Shown piece by piece: positions 14,459 to 26,015 of a stretch of DNA of 64,000 nt (positions within the stretch are counted from its first letter, which is position 1; the number at the start of each line of letters is the position of its first letter). The notes under the pieces were generated by a model. The model searched no databases and was not told where the DNA came from. It saw only the letters and a program-made list of their open reading frames with translations. The stretch covers positions 1 to 64,000 of the forward strand of contig JAVHKY010000082.1 of the NCBI GenBank assembly GCA_035079385.1, in the 5' to 3' direction. The position numbers and the translations under genes are program-made. This DNA is from Aspidiotus rigidus (lineage: Eukaryota; Arthropoda; Insecta; Hemiptera; Diaspididae).

Positions 14459-16204
14459 TCAATCTGCCGGAATCTTATCCTTGAGGTTGATTAGTTGATT
14501 TAATGTGGTAGCGGGATAAAAACCAACGTGATAGTCGTATCGACGGAGTTCGCGTGCTAACTCATTAGAAGCCTTGCCCAGATAAGGGAGACGAAGCCAA
14601 CGTATTCGACGGGGGGAGGAGGGATTTTGGTTGGAGTTACAGTTGGCTGTGGGCTCAGCTAAAAGTAAGCGCAGACTTATTCGTCTTACCATCATTGGAG
14701 CGTTGACGTTTAGGCCATTCTTGCGAGCTATATTCTCGATGATATGGATTTCATTCGACTGTGCCTCGTCTGAAAGAGGAAGGTGGAGTAAGCGATGAAT
14801 CGCGGCATTAACTTGTGCCAATTTATGAGGCCGAGGATGTAGAGAGTCGTTCGATATTGAAACGCCCGTAAAGGTTTCCTTTCTATAGATGGAGAAGTCG
14901 ATGATGAGATTGGTCGGTCCCGGAGTGAAACGAAGAGTAAGGTCGAGATAATTGAGGACATTACCACCAACTTCAAGAGCGAGGTTGATTGCCGGATGGA
15001 AACTGTTCATTGAGTTTAGAAGCAGCTGAAGTTCGTCATCGGTTCCATTCCAAACACAGAAGATGTTGTCGACGTAACGTGCGTAGTGAAGAATGTGTTC
15101 GGCTCCAATGTTGTTAGTCGGGATTTTGGTTTCCATATCGTCCATGAAGATGTCCGCAACGAGGGTAGATAATGGTCCTCCTATAGGTAGTCCATCGGGA
15201 AAGCGATAGGTTTTCCCATGGAAGAAGGCTATGTTGTCTTTGAGGCATAAAGTGATGAGGTTTTTAAATTCTAGAATAATGTCAGGCTGGAGTTGTTGTT
15301 TGTGGAGGTGAGATAGAATGATGTCAATTGTATGAAGTACTGGAATTTTGGTGAACATGCTGGCCACGTCGAACGAAAGCAGCCGTGACCCCGTGGGAAA
15401 ACTTTTCCCGTGGAGGTTTCGGGCAAGCTCAGTTGAATTTTTAATTGTGTGTTCAGGAGTAAAGTCGGAAAAGGTGTGGAACCAGGTCGCCAAGTATTTC
15501 GCCAGCTGGAACGACGGGTCGGTAAAGTAGGCCACTACAGGACGGATTGGATGGTTAGGTTTATGCAGCTTGATTTGGCCATAGAGGCGAGGAATAGCGA
15601 CACACATTTGTTTGAGATTGATACCGTTTTTCGGGATGACCAATGAGGAGCTCGTAATGGCGGTACGCACTTCTTTATTATAATTTTCCAGATTGAAATT
15701 AGTGCGGGATGCCTGTGAGCTGTGAAGGAAATCGAACATCTTCTTCTCGTAGTCAGCCTGGGGAAGAACAATAACGGTTTCACCTTTGTCGGCTTTAACA
15801 ATTACGAGGTTTTGCTGTTGGAGACGACGTTTTAGACAAAAGAATGTGCGAGTATTTGGAGGGTTGGGAGCCGAAAGCTGATCCACCATGTTGTCAACGA
15901 GAAGTTCGACCTTTTCAGTGTTGAGGCGTGAGTCTCCGCGGAGACCAACCGCTAAATAGGAGACGATTGTAGTTTTTATTTTGTCGCGCTTATCTACTGG
16001 GGTTATGGCAAACTTCCTGCCTTTTTCCAGTAGTTTTAATTCGTTTTCTGGAAAGGGGACACTGGAGAGGTTGACTACGGAGTGTGCAAATCCTTGATTG
16101 TTGTGAATGGGAGGATTAGTTCTCTCGAACGTAATACAAACGTTTTCTCTGTTCTGGAAAAGCGTGTGTGTATTACGCGGGATTTGTGAAATTTCACTTT
16201 TCAT
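14459..16204 (-). CDS. Penelope-like element N-terminal plus reverse transcriptase ORF
   Basis: A 581-codon ORF from ATG at 16204. The N-terminal part has the PLE signature LVIVKADKGETVIVLPQADYEKKM. The RT follows with KLHKPNHPIRPVV, palm motif A SFDVASMFTKIP, the GLPIGGPLSTLVADIFMD segment, and the catalytic box read as RYVDNIF, then NYLDLTL and IYRKETFTGVSI. The usual box is YxDD, and here the second Asp is Asn, which should abolish polymerase activity. PLEs prime reverse transcription on chromosomal ends and breaks. The ORF stops at TGA immediately before the GIY-YIG domain. Length is normal for a PLE RT portion, so decay is by point changes rather than truncation. Confidence 0.9.
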   Translation of the reverse strand: MKSEISQIPRNTHTLFQNRENVCITFERTNPPIHNNQGFAHSVVNLSSVPFPENELKLLEKGRKFAITPVDKRDKIKTTIVSYLAVGLRGDSRLNTEKVELLVDNMVDQLSAPNPPNTRTFFCLKRRLQQQNLVIVKADKGETVIVLPQADYEKKMFDFLHSSQASRTNFNLENYNKEVRTAITSSSLVIPKNGINLKQMCVAIPRLYGQIKLHKPNHPIRPVVAYFTDPSFQLAKYLATWFHTFSDFTPEHTIKNSTELARNLHGKSFPTGSRLLSFDVASMFTKIPVLHTIDIILSHLHKQQLQPDIILEFKNLITLCLKDNIAFFHGKTYRFPDGLPIGGPLSTLVADIFMDDMETKIPTNNIGAEHILHYARYVDNIFCVWNGTDDELQLLLNSMNSFHPAINLALEVGGNVLNYLDLTLRFTPGPTNLIIDFSIYRKETFTGVSISNDSLHPRPHKLAQVNAAIHRLLHLPLSDEAQSNEIHIIENIARKNGLNVNAPMMVRRISLRLLLAEPTANCNSNQNPSSPRRIRWLRLPYLGKASNELARELRRYDYHVGFYPATTLNQLINLKDKIPAD

Positions 16205-16220
16205 GAAATCAGCAGAAAGA

Positions 16221-16300
16221 TTGCCGATTTCGTGAAATAAGTAACGCTGTTGCAGAGTACATGAAATACGTAACGAATTTGCAGATTACATGAAAACAGT
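16221..16300. repeat. 29-bp degenerate tandem repeat upstream of PLE
   Basis: Units at 16221-16249, 16250-16278 and a partial unit from 16279 share TTGC(C/A)GAtt-x-(A/C)(A/G)TGAAATA-x-GTAACG. Further loose copies of GATT(T/G)CATGAA lie at about 16333-16375. They sit directly 5' of the PLE start codon. Confidence 0.6.
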
Positions 16301-16380
16301 GATTTTTTTTTTGGGCCAGCAGCCATTTTTCTACTGATTTCATGAATTAAGCTGCCGATTGCATGAACTCGGCAGCACTT

Positions 16381-17062
16381 GAATTTATTTTCTTAGTAGA
16401 GAGAATATCTATATTTTTGTAGGATAAAAATGACCGAATTCTTGAGTGTAGAAATTCATTTAAACTCCTGCAATATTATGGATGCAACCTTCCTTACTTT
16501 TTTCTAATCAATACCTTTTGCATTGCCGTACATCAAAAACCACGATATAATTTGACATCTTAAGAGATCCACCCAACCTACTGTGCGTAGTTATTGGAAA
16601 AAAAAAGAAGAAAAATTCCGAGTTACCACAAAAGATGGACAAAACAGCGCACCGCGCCAACAAATGCGGAGACGTACAAACCGAGCACATTACTCCCTAC
16701 GGGAACTTGTACGTATGGGGTCCGTTGGAACAGGATAGAGGTATCGGCGATGCTCCTGCCGATCAAAGTGCACTACAAAAAATAGATGTAATAATGTAAA
16801 AAAGGCAATACGATGTGCAATTCGGCATACCATCCCGGCAAAAGCTGCGAAAATCGTATCGCGAACGAATGAAATATCTTTTATTTTTACTCTTCATTAC
16901 TTTTTTTTTCTCTCGTTTTAAATCTATCATAATTTTCTAATTCTACTTTTTTTTCCTCATATACAATACGTATGTAACTGAGTCTCAAATTTACGAAAAT
17001 TCTGTATTTCGAATTATAAGCACTTGTTTATTTATTTATTATTTTTTTTTCAAGTTTATTAT
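16381..17062. other. anonymous stretch
   Basis: No family-level similarity seen; poly(T) runs near 16880-16960 and 17030. Confidence 0.4.
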
Positions 17063-17553
17063 TTTAATGAAAAGCGTCCGGAAAACGGCCCTTTCCGACG
17101 CAGTTTTTTGCTTAGAAAATGCTCGATTTCTGTACAGTGTTGTGCTGATTGTTTTTGCTTTCCATTTTTACTTTCCGCACCTAGCGGAAAGAGACTGCGG
17201 AAAACTATTGTCGTTCTGTTCTCCTTCCTTCTTCCTAGCCCACCATCACTCTCCCCTTCAGTTACTGCACTTCTTTGTCTTGCGAGGTTTTCCAAGTCCT
17301 CTTTTCGTCGCTCATGATGATTGCCGTTGGGATTTGAACTCACGTCATTTGCTTCCGAAGCCGTCGCTCTAACCACTAGACTAGCCTAGACCCGTAGAGA
17401 ATACGATGTTATTTGACTATGAATATAATGCGAATTCCTCATCATTGGTAACTGAGGTCGGTAGTGAATGAAACAAACGAACGAAGAAGCAAAAAACTGC
17501 AAGCAAAAAACTGCGGCTGGAGAGCCGTTTTTCGAACGCTAATCATGAAAACG
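17063..17553 (-). mobile_element. tRNA-derived SINE composite (copy 2)
   Basis: The same organisation as copy 1. Minus-strand A box TAGTCTAGTGG (17373-17383) and B box GAGTTCAAATCCC (17329-17341), then a body ending near 17067 in a GCAAAAAACTGCGTCGG tail. To the right is the inverted partial tail near 17505. The B box has one change from the canonical GTTCGA, so transcription may be weak. Confidence 0.7.
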
Positions 17554-17650
17554 GTATAGGTAACAGAGTTGAAAAATAAGCGATGAACTCGTTCGATTGC
17601 GTCACTCGTTAATCGCTTATTTTCCGACTCTGTTACAAATATACTATATA
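17551..17650. mobile_element. short fold-back element next to SINE composite (copy 2)
   Basis: The arms GGTAACAGAGTTGAAAAATA and its near-complement GACTCTGTTACAAATATACT flank TCGTTCGATTGCGTCACTCG. It is the counterpart of 11002-11130 but about 30 bp shorter in the loop. Confidence 0.6.
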
Positions 17651-20317
17651 GTTATTATACATTACCCAAAGTGCTCCGGGTGCTTTACTATATAGTTTCT
17701 CGCACCCAAAGCACCCTGATTTCCAGTTCATTCTTAGGATTGGAATTTTTTACAAATTTAGGTATAGGTACAAATATATAATATAATATGCATTGGTATT
17801 AAATTTATATTCGATTTTTTTTCCCACTTTTTTTCCTTCGTTATTATTATTAATAATACCTGAATGTAGACAGTCGTGCTCAACTAGACTTAATCCCCAA
17901 GTGTATCTGTCTTTGTCTCTTTTTTTGTTGTTTTTTTTTGTTTTTTATTATTTTTCTGTTATTATTATTGTTATTATCCCCCCCCCTATTTTGTTTCAAC
18001 TATTGAATAGTTTTTTCCCCCTCAAAATTTCTTTGACCATGCCACGGACAGCCTTCATATTACAAGTTTGGAAAAGAATTTGTACATTCTTGTGCGTACT
18101 GATCGCCGTGAAAAATGGGTTTTACATTTTCAATAGAAACTCTAGAAAGCGAGAGAGTAGTGCGCAGCGTGGGGTGGGGTTTGCTTATCTATGTGTATAC
18201 CTTTTTTTCAGATATAAAATTCGTACTCTCTCTTATCTTACGACGTTATAGATTGAACAGAATTTTATACCTGTGTATGAAACACTCATCTCGAGCATAA
18301 TACTATGATGATAACAAAACCCCCCAATAACACCTAATATGCTGAAATCTCGACAAGAACTACACCAGGCTGTGATGGACGCTTCAATTATAAGACAGAA
18401 GATACGCACGATATCCCTTTCCTCTTAATGCAATCCAAGCGTCAAACTCGAGTAGTTCTTATTAACGCGATTCGATCATAGTGGTAATATTTGATAGTAA
18501 TAATATCTACACCTAATAGTGATGATAAATACATCGTACTATAATTAATAGTAAAAATATTAACGATATTGGGTACGAAAGTTAAACGTACATTGCTTTA
18601 GATTAGGCAAAGCGCGGAGTGATGGATATGGCCTTTTCAAATGTTTGCTCAAAACCCACACGGCACACTAGCTCGAACAAACTGTCATGCCCATTGCCAT
18701 GACACCGTTTGAAAAGAAGAAAAATTATTGTGTATATTCGTAGCCACAATTATTACTCCAGACAGCTGAATAAAACACGTCACGTCACAGCGCCGCTGCT
18801 ACATAATATACATATAGGTACCATGAACAGCAAGCAAGCTTATTATTGTATGTAGGCTATACGGTATAGGTAAGGCTAAAATATATCGAGTTGTTCTTCT
18901 TTTATGCTCCATTTCCATTCCAGACTGTCCGCTATGCTAAATAAACAAATCTACGCTGCGTATTTGTATGCGTGTATACCTCTTTTCAATCGTGTAGAAT
19001 TGTTAATAATCGCTGACTATGTACAGCGAGGTGAGAGATTTTACACAGAGCGTCACATTCGGATGACTGGCGTAGTAGCATTAGAGAAGGAGTTATTCTA
19101 TTCTAGTACCTGCCTACCTACCTATTATAATAATATGTATAGTTAGCTAGATATACCTATGTTTATAAATATACATATAAGTTACTGCACGCAGCGTAGT
19201 ATAGAATGAAAAGAAGAAGAAGAGGAAGCCAGTTAAACAACCGCTAAAATAACATTCATTACTATCTTTTCGTGCTCGTATGTGTGTGCGCGCGAACATC
19301 ATTCATTAAAGAGTGAGTGTGTATACCTAGTTATTTTAGATACACACTGCTGCACTGATGGGAATCACATAGAAGTTAGTGTATGTCGTAGATGATGTGG
19401 CACATGCAGTGCAGTGTGGTACCTACTATTGCCATTCTATTTTACAGCATGTAAGAAAGGCATGAGCACGTTTGTGCTCATTTCGCGCACAGTGCCAGTG
19501 TGTATTTATGTGTTGTTTGGCTCCTCACGATAAATACTTCACTTCGAACATCATATATATATATATTATATATATGTACCTACACCCTACCTATATTACA
19601 ATAATGAAGCTAGTGAATGCATTTAAAAACTTGAGAAAGACATTTGTACTTTCGTTTGTAAGCCTGGTGAATTTGAGTGTAGGTCCATGTGTAGTACTTA
19701 CAATAGGAGCGCAAAAAAAAATTGAATGGAAATATTTTGGAGGCCAAAAGCGGATTTGTGATATACTTTAACAATCGAAAATCAATTTATTGAAAATATT
19801 ATAAAAAATTGCCAACAAAAAATATTCCTCGTAAAATTTCATTCAAAATAATGTGCTTGAAGTTCAGAATAAGTCCCGTCGCCGGCCCAAAATTTTCATC
19901 GCAAGTAGTCAGGATTTGCAATATTTCATTGAAAGAGACGAATAAAATTTCATAAGTGACCATGAAATCACGAATTAAAAATTTTTTGTGTGCTTTATCA
20001 CGACGTGAAATTATATGAACACACTCACGCACGCACACACAGGTAGAATAATTCATAATTCATATTTTCAACCATTCAATTAGGTATAGGCCTAAATTCA
20101 ACACGGCTATATTACTACGCTATATCTGGCTCATTTTATCCAGCCCCAATATTCGTCATGATAATCAAAGAAGAATTGAACGAACTTTTTTTTTTTAATG
20201 GCTTATCTAAAAAATTCATTTCTCGGATCACGTACTCCATGTGCTTTGTTATAAAGCGTGAGGTCGCGTTTTTGTTCTTCAAGGAATAAAAACGCGTCGA
20301 GTTTTCCTTCAGGAATA
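17651..20317. other. anonymous AT-rich stretch
   Basis: A short inverted motif sits at 17645-17730 (AGTGCTCCGGGTGCTTT and CACCCAAAGCACCC), and TA-rich runs near 19555-19580. No coding region was recognised; the ORFs here are short and frame-random. Confidence 0.4.
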
Positions 20318-20525
20318 GGGCTCCTCCAGTATTTCAAATTGCATACTTATTCTCCTGATTTGTTATCAAGTTGGTAGTCTTTCTTATATTGCTCTTATGG
20401 CGAACTGCTCAGAATGAAAATTAATATGCAATCCAGCAACACACGTAAGACCAATGTTAGGAAGACTACCAACTTGATAACAAATAAGGAGAATAAGTAT
20501 GCAATTTAGAGCACAGGGAAAGCGC
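20318..20525. mobile_element. MITE family A, copy 1
   Basis: Inverted halves: TTGCATACTTATTCTCCTGA and its complement TCCTTATTCTTATGC order reversed near 20485-20505, with ACCAACTTGATAACA in both arms. The outer ends are AGGGCTCCTCCAGTATTTC and AGCGCTTT (diverged). The same element occurs at 29571-29754 and 56086-56232. Confidence 0.7.
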
Positions 20526-20602
20526 TTTAAAGTGCGTTGCTCATGCGCATTGTATTTTTGACGGGTTACCGATCACTTTTTTAGAGCCTTATTATCAAAG
20601 TC

Positions 20603-21323
20603 CAGTGGCGTTTTTACCGCAAAACATTATATAGGCAGTTGCCTAGAGCGGCAAAATTTTAGGGGCGGCAAAATTCTGGAATTTTCAGACAAACAAAGGA
20701 ATGAAAGAAAAAGGGAAACATTAGGTACAGAAAAAGTATAATAGCGTCAAAAACTTGATCGATTTTTATAAAGCTGACTTTAATATCAGTCAGATAGATT
20801 ATATCGTTGAAGAATTTCTGCATTCCAAGGAGCTATGCTCATCCACAACCATTACCACCCCGAAGGAAGTGCTGCGATAAATAGTTCAAAATGAGGTGAT
20901 TTCTACCTATAGTAATGTTTTTACTGTATTATCATTTATCAATTTATGTCACAATTCCTGTCTCAAATGCCAGCTCAGAACAAAGTTTTTCTGTGATGAA
21001 AAGAATTAAAAATTACTTACGTAGTATGTTGGGAAATGAGAAATTAGTATAGCTCTAGCTCTTTTAGTTATAGAAAATGAACTGATGACCCAGTTAGATG
21101 TAGATCATATCATTGATAAATTTGCTTCTGTGAAATCGTGAAAGTGCACCGTATAAAAGTAATTTTATTTAGGTACCTACGGTATTTCATACTTTATTCA
21201 GTATTATATTTTACATTAAATATATTGCCATCAATATAAATTAGTAATTTGGACATTTCTAATTAATTTGGGGCGTCAAATTTTATATTGCCTAGAGCGG
21301 CATCTTCCCTTAATACGCCACTG
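20603..21323 (+). pseudogene. hAT transposon remnant
   Basis: Bounded by CAGTGGCG (20603-20610) and CGCCACTG (21316-21323), typical hAT ends, with CCTAGAGCGGC just inside both. Near 21045-21140 a frame reads ALALLVIENELMTQLDVDHIIDKFAS, the C-terminal dimerisation-region signature of hAT transposases, with stops upstream. The flanking 8-mers TCAAAGTC and AATGCAGT do not match, so the target duplication has decayed or one end is mis-set. Confidence 0.65.
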
Positions 21324-21530
21324 AATGCAGTAGAAAATTTAGTCGGGTAAAAAATGAGTCGAAGAACGATTAAAAAAGATAAAAAATGAAAATAAATCAT
21401 AAAAATCACTCAAAGTTTAGGCATTAATGAAAAAGAAAGTTACAGTTACTGAATAATTGAAGCCTTTTTCGATTTGGCGGGTCGACCGCATTTCCTCTTC
21501 TGTCGATTTTGCTTTTAATACAGTATAACA

Positions 21531-21800
21531 TCAACTAAACCTAAACGGATTTTCATACCTACTATTATGCTTGCATATCGAACGTTTTAAAAAGTAAGGA
21601 CATGTGCATGAAGACTTACTGATATCATCATTGTCATGCTTCATCTCCCATATACTGTAATGTAAATTGTAGAATACTGCGTAGTTTTCCCGATTTCTCT
21701 CTGCTGCTTGAACGATCAAAACATCATTAATATCTTGTTATCCACGACTGAACAAGTCGCTACAGTAGAACGACGTGTTTATTCGAATAATTAGTCGTTC
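21531..21800 (-). pseudogene. MULE-like transposase SWIM zinc-finger fragment
   Basis: A 62-codon frame ends with SCTCPYFLKRSICKH, a SWIM finger (CxC...CxH), preceded by a Trp-containing lead-in. The same finger type closes the MULE transposase at 58.5 kb. Only this end is present; it breaks off soon after the finger. Confidence 0.55.
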
Positions 21801-23560
21801 TCGTGGTGGATAATTTATCTATAAATTCACTAGCGTTCATTTCTCTTTTTTTTTCGCGGGTAATTTATTTTTCCCCAAAAACATTACCATTTGAACATTC
21901 AATGAAATTTATTAATACGCTTATCTTGGCGACGTTTGTGGTACAAACGACCCTAAGGACAAATTATGAAGTAATCCTGAAGCAACTTGTAAAAGAATCT
22001 TAATACATTTGGATTTGGATATGAATAACTTTCATCCCATATTACTTGCATGTACAGCCTAAATTAATATTAAGAGAGAAAGAAATGAAAAGCTTTTCTT
22101 TCCACAAAAATTTTATTGACACCGACGTTTCGGCTGTACGACAGTCATTATTAAGGTGAACTAAAAGAGAAATATCGACGAAAGAAAGTGAAAAACGTAA
22201 GAACATTTTCTGAACAAAAGTCATAAGTTTGATTTTGAAAATTTCTCTATTGTAGGTCGAGAGTCTAATTGTAGAAGAAGGAAGATATTGTAGAAATAGT
22301 CAATATTACTAAAGATAAAAACTGTGTTAACTTCAAAACGGACTCACGAGACATGAAACATGGGGAAAAGCGTAGACCTAGTATAGAGTTAATATATAGG
22401 TAAAGTAAGCCTCGAATTTGTTTACGGAGGCGTATAGGGCTAATATAAGCCTAGTATAACATTCGTGTACTGCATAGACCTAGTATAAGCTTAGCACAAA
22501 GCTATACCAAGAATACCCGATAAACAGTAGGTATGCTAGGTTTGAACTAGCTAAGCTGTACCCTAGTATAAGCCTGGAAAAAGATGAATTTGAATAGGTA
22601 AATCAAGGAAATGATAACTATGAATGTAAAAGTGTGGAGTAATTGTTTAGATGTTACATTGATGAGCGAAATGAAAAACAAATGCGACAATTTTATGCAT
22701 ATAAGAATGATTGAATAGAAGTGAGTATTATTATAGAAAAATAATTAAGATTAGGTATTTGTTTTAGGTACGTATTTCATTACCTACTTCAGTGACTATA
22801 AAATTTGTATCAAGATTAACAATTGTTTATTGTTGAGTTCTTTTTTAGAAGAGAGTTAGGAGTTATCAAAAGTATCGGAAATGAATGTCTGAAAAGAGAA
22901 ATGAATTCGGAAAACAATTGTTCGGCTTTTTGTCCAGGCGGAAAAGTGGAATTCGTTTGAACGCTTTTACCTATCATTGACTGTGAGTATTTTTTGAAGA
23001 TCTTATTTTTATTTGAATAAAATTTTAGATAAATTTCAACACTCTGGCTCCCTCCGAATGAAGTAATGTGCGAAAACAATTCGGAAAGTGCGTTGGGCTT
23101 CATAGTTCTAAAAATTTAAAGAACAAAAATTGTATGCACAATCGGGCACTCGCCAAATTCAGTTAAACAATCTTCATGCTTAAAAAGATATTTGTAAGTA
23201 GAGGGGTCAGTCAACGCACTACCCTTAGCACAATAACATTACGATAATACACATGTTTGTTATTCAATTTGTCTTTGCGCACTATTGACATAATAACCAA
23301 TCATCTGATTGGTCTCATAAATACTACGACAACTTTTTCATGAATGGTGATGGTTCTGTGTTATATAGTCTTCATAATGCCGACATTTATAATTATTTAA
23401 TTGTTGAGAGTTCACACAAAAACAGGTTATGGCGGCATGACAGAATGGCTCAGGAAGTAGAAATTCAATTTAAAAATGTAAGTCGTAGTGCTCAAGAGAA
23501 TTTTTTTACTTCCTTGTGAACATTGCGAAGGAAGGAAGAAAGAAAGAAAGAAAAAAAAAA
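21801..23560. other. decayed repeat-rich stretch with PLE-end and Helitron-like scraps
   Basis: At 22090-22165 the minus strand has CTGTCGTACAG, then CGAAACGTC, resembling the terminal hairpin of other PLE ends. At 22985-23110 the sequence matches 48.35-48.43 kb of Helitron 1 (GAGTATTTTTTGAA, AGATAAATTTCAAC, GGCTCCCTCC). At 22380-22580 the word CCTAGTATA recurs several times. No gene was recognised. Confidence 0.45.
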
Positions 23561-23896
23561 CACTCACGCAGTCGCGTGAGTAGTACACGACTTTTCTTTT
23601 CACAATGCAAAAATCATTGAGGAAGTCACTCCCTATCTTTTAATTAAATACCAATGACCTGTCAATGATGCCAAATATTTGTGAAATGAACAATAAAACT
23701 CAGTTTATAAATTCTATCACTATGACGTCACATCAACTGATAATAGAGTGAAAATACCTATAATCCAATAAGGAAATCTGAATTTCGTTTTAATTTAAGC
23801 TAGGAGTCATCTAAAACCTACGAAACGTCTCCAGAAAAACGAGTCCCCCTCCCTCTGCTCAAACTGCTACGAGGCTATAACAGTTGTTTAATTTAA
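23561..23896 (+). repeat. repeat family R, copy A
   Basis: Begins with the palindrome CTCACGC-AGTC-GCGTGAG (23563-23580), then AGTACACGACTTTTC. It contains a perfect TGACGTCA with CATCAACTGATAA and ends near ATAACAGTTGTTT. A copy of similar length is at 38624-38953, and a truncated inverted copy at 5811-5945. No ORF; probably a non-autonomous element or a part of a PLE. Confidence 0.75.
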
Positions 23897-24214
23897 AATA
23901 ATCTTTCCATCTCCTGAGACATCTCAAATCAACGTATAAATCAATAATTAATTAAGAAAGAAGTCACCGACGTAGTCTAGCAGCATACTTGATGAAGACT
24001 AAAAAATTGTACTCAATCATTCAAACCCAAGGTTTTCACTATCGAGTATGACTAATGATAATGAAAAAAAATGAACAATCCACCATTGCCACTATCCGTT
24101 CAAAAACAAATTTACGCAAAACAAAATGCTGGCGCAGAGGCGTAAGTAACACACGACTTTTCACCCCTACCTACAATCAATATTTTAGCATAGTATTAGT
24201 CTGATGATTCGATT
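23897..24214. other. spacer before inverted-ended PLE
   Basis: No gene. It includes GCGTAAGTAACACACGACTTTTC near 24140, a loose echo of the start of repeat family R. Confidence 0.4.
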
Positions 24215-24866
24215 ACTCCCATCAAATATGATTAATCGTAACGTACACAAGGGTTAGAATTCAATCATTATTATTATTATTAACTGTAGTCACACTCGTA
24301 ACAAATTGAAAGTCAATGGTGGAACACAGGGTGTAATTTTGAAACCGAAATTTTGAATTTTACAAAGAGTCGAAATTATAGAAATTTAAATAAAGATCAA
24401 AATTCACAAAATTAAAATTAAAATTAAAATACACAAAATTAAAAATAATATTTTAAGTCCACAATTGACCCTTTATTTTAACGCGACCGGTTTCGTACAA
24501 GTAGCAGTACATCATCAGGCGTAACTGAGCAACATTGCGGAGAATAACCTAAGAGTGTGATACGTAAGAGAATAAAACAAAAGGAAAAGAAAGAAAAAAA
24601 AAAAAAAGAAAGGAGAAATTTCATGTACGAACAGGTGACTCATCTAGCATATAACGTATAAAAGGATTGAAAAAAACGTCTGAGTCATTTAGAACATTAT
24701 TACAGTGTCGATTTATAGAGTTTAAAGTATAATACTCTTCTAATCGGTTCATCTTAGCTCCTTTCTCACAATATTGGAGGGGGGAGGCAACGACTCCATC
24801 GAAGCTGTGGTTTTCTTGGTTACAATGTCTAGCCATGGCTGAGGGAGAATCTGGTGACTTTTTTGA
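24215..24866 (-). repeat. left inverted arm of PLE (3' end in reverse)
   Basis: A reverse-complement copy of 26556-27208, apparently near-identical over about 652 bp. It carries, on the minus strand, the end of the GIY-YIG ORF (MARHCNQENHSFDG... to the stop near 24621), the 3' UTR and a hammerhead-like motif. It ends exactly where the RT frame begins, giving the element a hairpin-like structure. Confidence 0.9.
24480..24523 (-). ncRNA. hammerhead-ribozyme-like motif, left PLE arm
   Basis: The inverted counterpart of 26900-26943, with the same CTGATGA, GTAC/GTAC stem, GAAA, CCGG and TC core. See that entry for details. Confidence 0.65.
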
Positions 24867-26015
24867 AAATTCACAAAACTGGCCAGCCAATTAGACCAGT
24901 TGTGGCAAGTTATTCTTGCCCCTCGTTCAAACTTGGGAAATTTTTGGCCTCCCAGTGCCTTGCAGTTACCCAATTTTCTCCCCCTCATTGCATTCAAAAC
25001 TCTGTTGAGCTAGCGGAAAAAGTAAACAAACTTCGGTTTCCTAAAAACTGTAAAATACTGTTAATTGACGCCAAATCAATGTATACAAACATTCCAGTAT
25101 TAAAAACCATCGACATCGTGTACGAGCATCTTATAAAAGCGGATATGTCTAATGAGTACGCTGATGAGTTTGGGAAACTGCTGCTAACCTGCATACAACG
25201 GAATCAGAGCCAAGTCAATGGAACAACCTATTTGTTCCCCGATGGTTTACCGATGGGCGGACCGCTATCTGCATTAATGGCGAATATATTCATGGATCGG
25301 CTGGAACGATGGGTTTTAAAATTTGGACGGTGCGCTTCCCGTGTTATATTATGGTATAGGTTTGTAGATGACGTGTTTTGTATCTGGTCGGGCACTGACA
25401 GTGAGCTTGACCTATTTTCTGAAGATCTTCAAAGTTATGACTCAAAATTAAAATTCGATATCACACATTCGAACCACCTCGCAAATTATCTGGACTTAAC
25501 CATATCATTAGAAACTGACGAGATTAATGACAACTTATTGACACCTAATTTTTCGGTATATCGGAAACCTCACTACACTGGTGTATCCATTCATAATCGA
25601 TCTCTCCACCCTATATCTCAAAAACTATCTGTGGTTCACTCGTCCATCAACAGAATGCTGCGCCTTCCTCTTAGCCAGGAGGCCAAGGAGAAAGAAACGT
25701 GTTTTATCGAACAAATCGCCGAGAAAAATGAATTAAAGGTTGATGTTCGGAAATTAATCAAACGAAAAAGTCTCCGCCTAATGTTGTCTTCATCTGCTTC
25801 ATCGATCGAATTTTCCAATTGTATCAACCAATGGTTTAAACCTTCATTGAATCCTATGAGTAATTCCTCTATTTTGCCGCCCTCCTCCTTTTCAGTAAAA
25901 TCCTGGATTCGATTTCCCTACTTGGGAAAGGGTTCTCATTCTGTGGCTCGAGAGCTCCAAAGATATGGTTACAAGGTTGTATTTTACCCTTTAAATCAGG
26001 TAAAAAACCTATCTT
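24867..26015 (+). pseudogene. PLE reverse transcriptase, 5'-truncated (RT part)
   Basis: An open frame without its own start. It begins within the first RT motif (KIHKTGQPIRPVV), continues with motif A LLIDAKSMYTNIP, GLPMGGPLSALMANIFMD, the catalytic RFVDDVFCIW, NYLDLTI, VYRKPHYTGVSI and the thumb/linker WIRFPYLGKGSHSVAREL. The FVDD box is intact, unlike the copy at 14.5-16.2 kb. All N-terminal sequence is missing at the junction with the inverted left arm. The frame is broken at 26016 by a solo LTR and resumes at 26407. Confidence 0.9.

Noticed and set aside
16205..16300. CRISPR-like spacing of the 29-bp repeats
   Set aside because: The units are directly adjacent without unique spacers, degenerate, and in an animal genome.
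24854..24866. Start of the PLE RT at 24854 as a real initiation site
   Set aside because: The codon is GTG and lies in the inverted arm; the RT is simply truncated at the arm junction.
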